DNA of 33,969 nucleotides, taken from the NCBI GenBank assembly GCA_026387405.1, contig JAPLLV010000026.1, positions 1 to 33,969 of the forward strand, read 5' to 3'. Positions within the stretch are counted from its first letter, which is position 1. Each line of letters begins with the position of its first letter. Source of the stretch: Candidatus Omnitrophota bacterium (GTDB lineage: Bacteria > Omnitrophota > Gorgyraeia > Gygaellales > Profunditerraquicolaceae). The position numbers and the translations under genes were made by a program. The notes under the pieces are model-generated. The model was given only the letters and a program-made list of their open reading frames with translations, did no database searches and was not told the DNA's origin. Positions 32,781 to 33,969 of the stretch are shown here, one piece after another.

Positions 32781-33503
32781 TTACTTTACACTCTTGAGGT
32801 ACGGTATGACCTTACGTAATTTATTCCTGATGCTTCCGTCGATAACCAAGACCCCTATCTGGATGATCATGCCGGCAATAAGCTGTTCATCTATCGTTTC
32901 TTCTATTTCCACCGCCTGGGCCAATTTGTCTCCGAGGATCTGCGCAAGGCGCGCCTTTTCATCAGCCGTCAAATAACAGGCAGAATTGACCTTTATCTTT
33001 CTTTCCTTTACCGTGAATTTATCCTGCGGTAGGCTTTTAACCTCGTTAATGAACTCGTTAATCAAATCATGCTGCAAGGCGTCTTTTCCCTTTTCGAAAA
33101 ATGTAAAGTTGAACATTTGAAGCGACAGGTCCAAGGCATGCTCCTGGTATTTATCAGCTAGATCGTTTTCCAGCCGCCTTAATTCCTCTTTGTGCCGCTC
33201 GAGAATATCCTTTGCCTGCTGCCTTGCCTGCTCCTGAGTTTCTGTGCTCAATTTATCCGCCTTGTCCTTTGTTTCCTTGATAATGCGGGCGGCCTCTTCT
33301 TTGGCTTTAACTAAAGTGGCATTTCTTTCCTCTTTAGCTTTTTCCAATTCGCTTTTTAGTTCCTCTTCGCGCACAAGATTTTCCTCATGCAGCCGCTTCA
33401 GCCTTGCCAAGGCAGTGTTAAGGTCGCGGGAAAACAGCGCCTTCAATAAAAAAATAAGTCCGGCAAAAACTATTACCTGAATGATAAGAAGTTGAATAAG
33501 CAT
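32781..33503 (-). CDS. F-type ATP synthase b-delta fusion subunit
   Basis: This 240-aa protein merges two stator subunits. Residues 1-22 form a membrane helix (LLIIQVIVFAGLIFLLKALF). Residues ~30-125 are a long charged coiled coil typical of b. Residues ~135-240 match the C-terminal part of delta, with the hallmark IDEQLIAGMIIQIGVLVIDGSIRNKL. No separate delta gene occurs in the window. Fusion explains the absence and ties membrane stator and F1 top in one chain. Confidence 0.88.
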   Translation of the reverse strand: MLIQLLIIQVIVFAGLIFLLKALFSRDLNTALARLKRLHEENLVREEELKSELEKAKEERNATLVKAKEEAARIIKETKDKADKLSTETQEQARQQAKDILERHKEELRRLENDLADKYQEHALDLSLQMFNFTFFEKGKDALQHDLINEFINEVKSLPQDKFTVKERKIKVNSACYLTADEKARLAQILGDKLAQAVEIEETIDEQLIAGMIIQIGVLVIDGSIRNKLRKVIPYLKSVK

Positions 33504-33526
33504 AGGCTTTTAGAGTGGAACCCGGG

Positions 33527-33736
33527 TCATTTGAATAAATTAAACACCATCAATATTGCCAACACCGCGATAGCCTCGGCAAAGATAAAAGCCGTGATCA
33601 TGGCCACGAGTATGCGCGGAGAGGCATAGGGATTCCTCCCCAGGGCCTTTACCGCGGCATAGCCCACCAGGCCTATGACTGCGGCCGGTCCGAGGGTAGA
33701 AAGCAGCATGATTAAAATTATAGTTACGTTACGCAT
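33527..33736 (-). CDS. atpE: F-type ATP synthase subunit c
   Basis: This 69-aa hairpin has two membrane helices and the polar loop KALGRNPYA. The ion-binding carboxylate is Glu54 in FAEAIAVLAIL. The Na+ ligands of sodium-type rings are absent: the Gln position is Ile21 and the residue after Glu54 is Ala. The ring therefore looks proton-type. A short 23-base gap separates it from the b-delta gene. Confidence 0.93.
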   Translation of the reverse strand: MRNVTIILIMLLSTLGPAAVIGLVGYAAVKALGRNPYASPRILVAMITAFIFAEAIAVLAILMVFNLFK

Positions 33737-33779
33737 ATACCGCCGCTCCCGTCGCGAATTTTTTATTCGTCATTGAAGT

Positions 33780-33969
33780 TTATTTCTCAACCAGCAATGT
33801 CAGCCGGTTGTCGACTACCCTGGCAATCCCGTTTTTTATGAAAAAACGCTCGGTTTTCGGTGCCCGGTGCCCCGTGCCCGCCGCGAACCGCGAACCGGAA
33901 ACCGATAAGCGGATCTCCCCCTTTATCAGCCTCGCCAAACAAGGCTGATGAAAATCCATAATGGAAAAT
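33780..33969 (-). CDS. atpC: F-type ATP synthase subunit epsilon, partial, with repeat insertion
   Basis: The window edge cuts the 5' end; 62 codons and the stop remain. FSIMDFHQPCLARLIKGEIRL and RFFIKNGIARVVDNRLTLLVEK match the beta-sandwich domain of epsilon (compare H-A-P-L-x-x-L-K-P-G-x-I-R). Between them lie 18 codons, SVSGSRFAAGTGHRAPKT, encoded entirely by a palindromic word-like repeat. The protein ends after the sandwich, without the C-terminal helical domain that inhibits ATP hydrolysis. It is not in the ORF track. Confidence 0.8.
   Translation of the reverse strand, partial: FSIMDFHQPCLARLIKGEIRLSVSGSRFAAGTGHRAPKTERFFIKNGIARVVDNRLTLLVEK
33851..33904. repeat. 54-bp palindromic word-like repeat inside atpC
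   Basis: CGGTTTTCGG and CCGGAAACCG form near-perfect inverted ends. The interior iterates GTGCCCGGTGCCCCGTGCCC and CGCGAACCGCGAACC. It is 54 bases, exactly 18 codons, so the atpC frame is kept. Confidence 0.8.

Overview
The window looks like a chromosomal segment from an uncultured Gram-negative bacterium. The best lineage guess is Candidatus Omnitrophota or a relative, inferred from the gene repertoire and the abundant hairpin-rich intergenic repeats; no rRNA or ribosomal protein is present to prove it. Gram-negative envelope markers are a TolC-like outer-membrane channel, a type II secretion gene set and several exported proteins. Almost every gene is on the minus strand; the only convincing plus-strand gene is a serine recombinase at the left end.

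Layout, left to right. (1) 1-3,400: an AT-rich accessory cassette bounded by an exact 40-bp inverted repeat. It holds a nuclease-like orphan, a TIR-domain protein, an XRE regulator and a divergent large serine recombinase, and abuts the 3' end of a tRNA-Asn(GUU) gene. (2) 3,403-3,705: tRNA-Asn, whose anticodon loop is interrupted by a ~227-nt group I intron with recognisable P/Q/R/S core elements. (3) 3,748-7,832: dnaX-recR-ABC-F ATPase. (4) 7,879-10,242: a zeta-toxin-like kinase with a 50-aa partner, tRNA-Ser(GCU), a freestanding LAGLIDADG endonuclease, tadA, and tRNA-Arg(ACG), which is the known TadA substrate. (5) 10,390-17,590: a small membrane protein, a DUF362/ferredoxin protein, and an AbrB-TolC-MacA-MacB-MFS export operon behind a near-consensus promoter. 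The MacB ATPase domain has lost the segment with the Q-loop and signature motif. (6) 17,592-21,006: a class-A beta-lactamase-fold serine hydrolase, two exported proteins of unknown function and a zinc-ribbon membrane protein. (7) 21,130-28,859: type II secretion genes in transcription order E-F-[four-helix-bundle cassette]-L(PilM/PilN fusion)-M-I-J-K-G. (8) 28,864-33,969: an unusual F-type ATP synthase operon, in transcription order epsilon (cut by the window edge), c, b-delta fusion, alpha, gamma, beta.

How the genes work together. The ATP synthase and secretion genes read as one long transcription unit: the gspE ribosome binding site lies in the last two codons of atpD. DnaX/RecR serve replication and repair, with an ABC-F translation factor alongside. 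The export operon resembles a MacAB-TolC tripartite pump. The left cassette looks like a mobile defence or addiction module.

The main unusual features are the tRNA-Asn group I intron, the repeat-bounded TIR/recombinase cassette whose recombinase reads into the tRNA, the truncated MacB ATPase domain, the rearranged ATP synthase operon with a palindromic repeat inserted in frame in atpC, and repeat elements placed between genes of essential operons. No stretch longer than about 300 bases lacks a gene.
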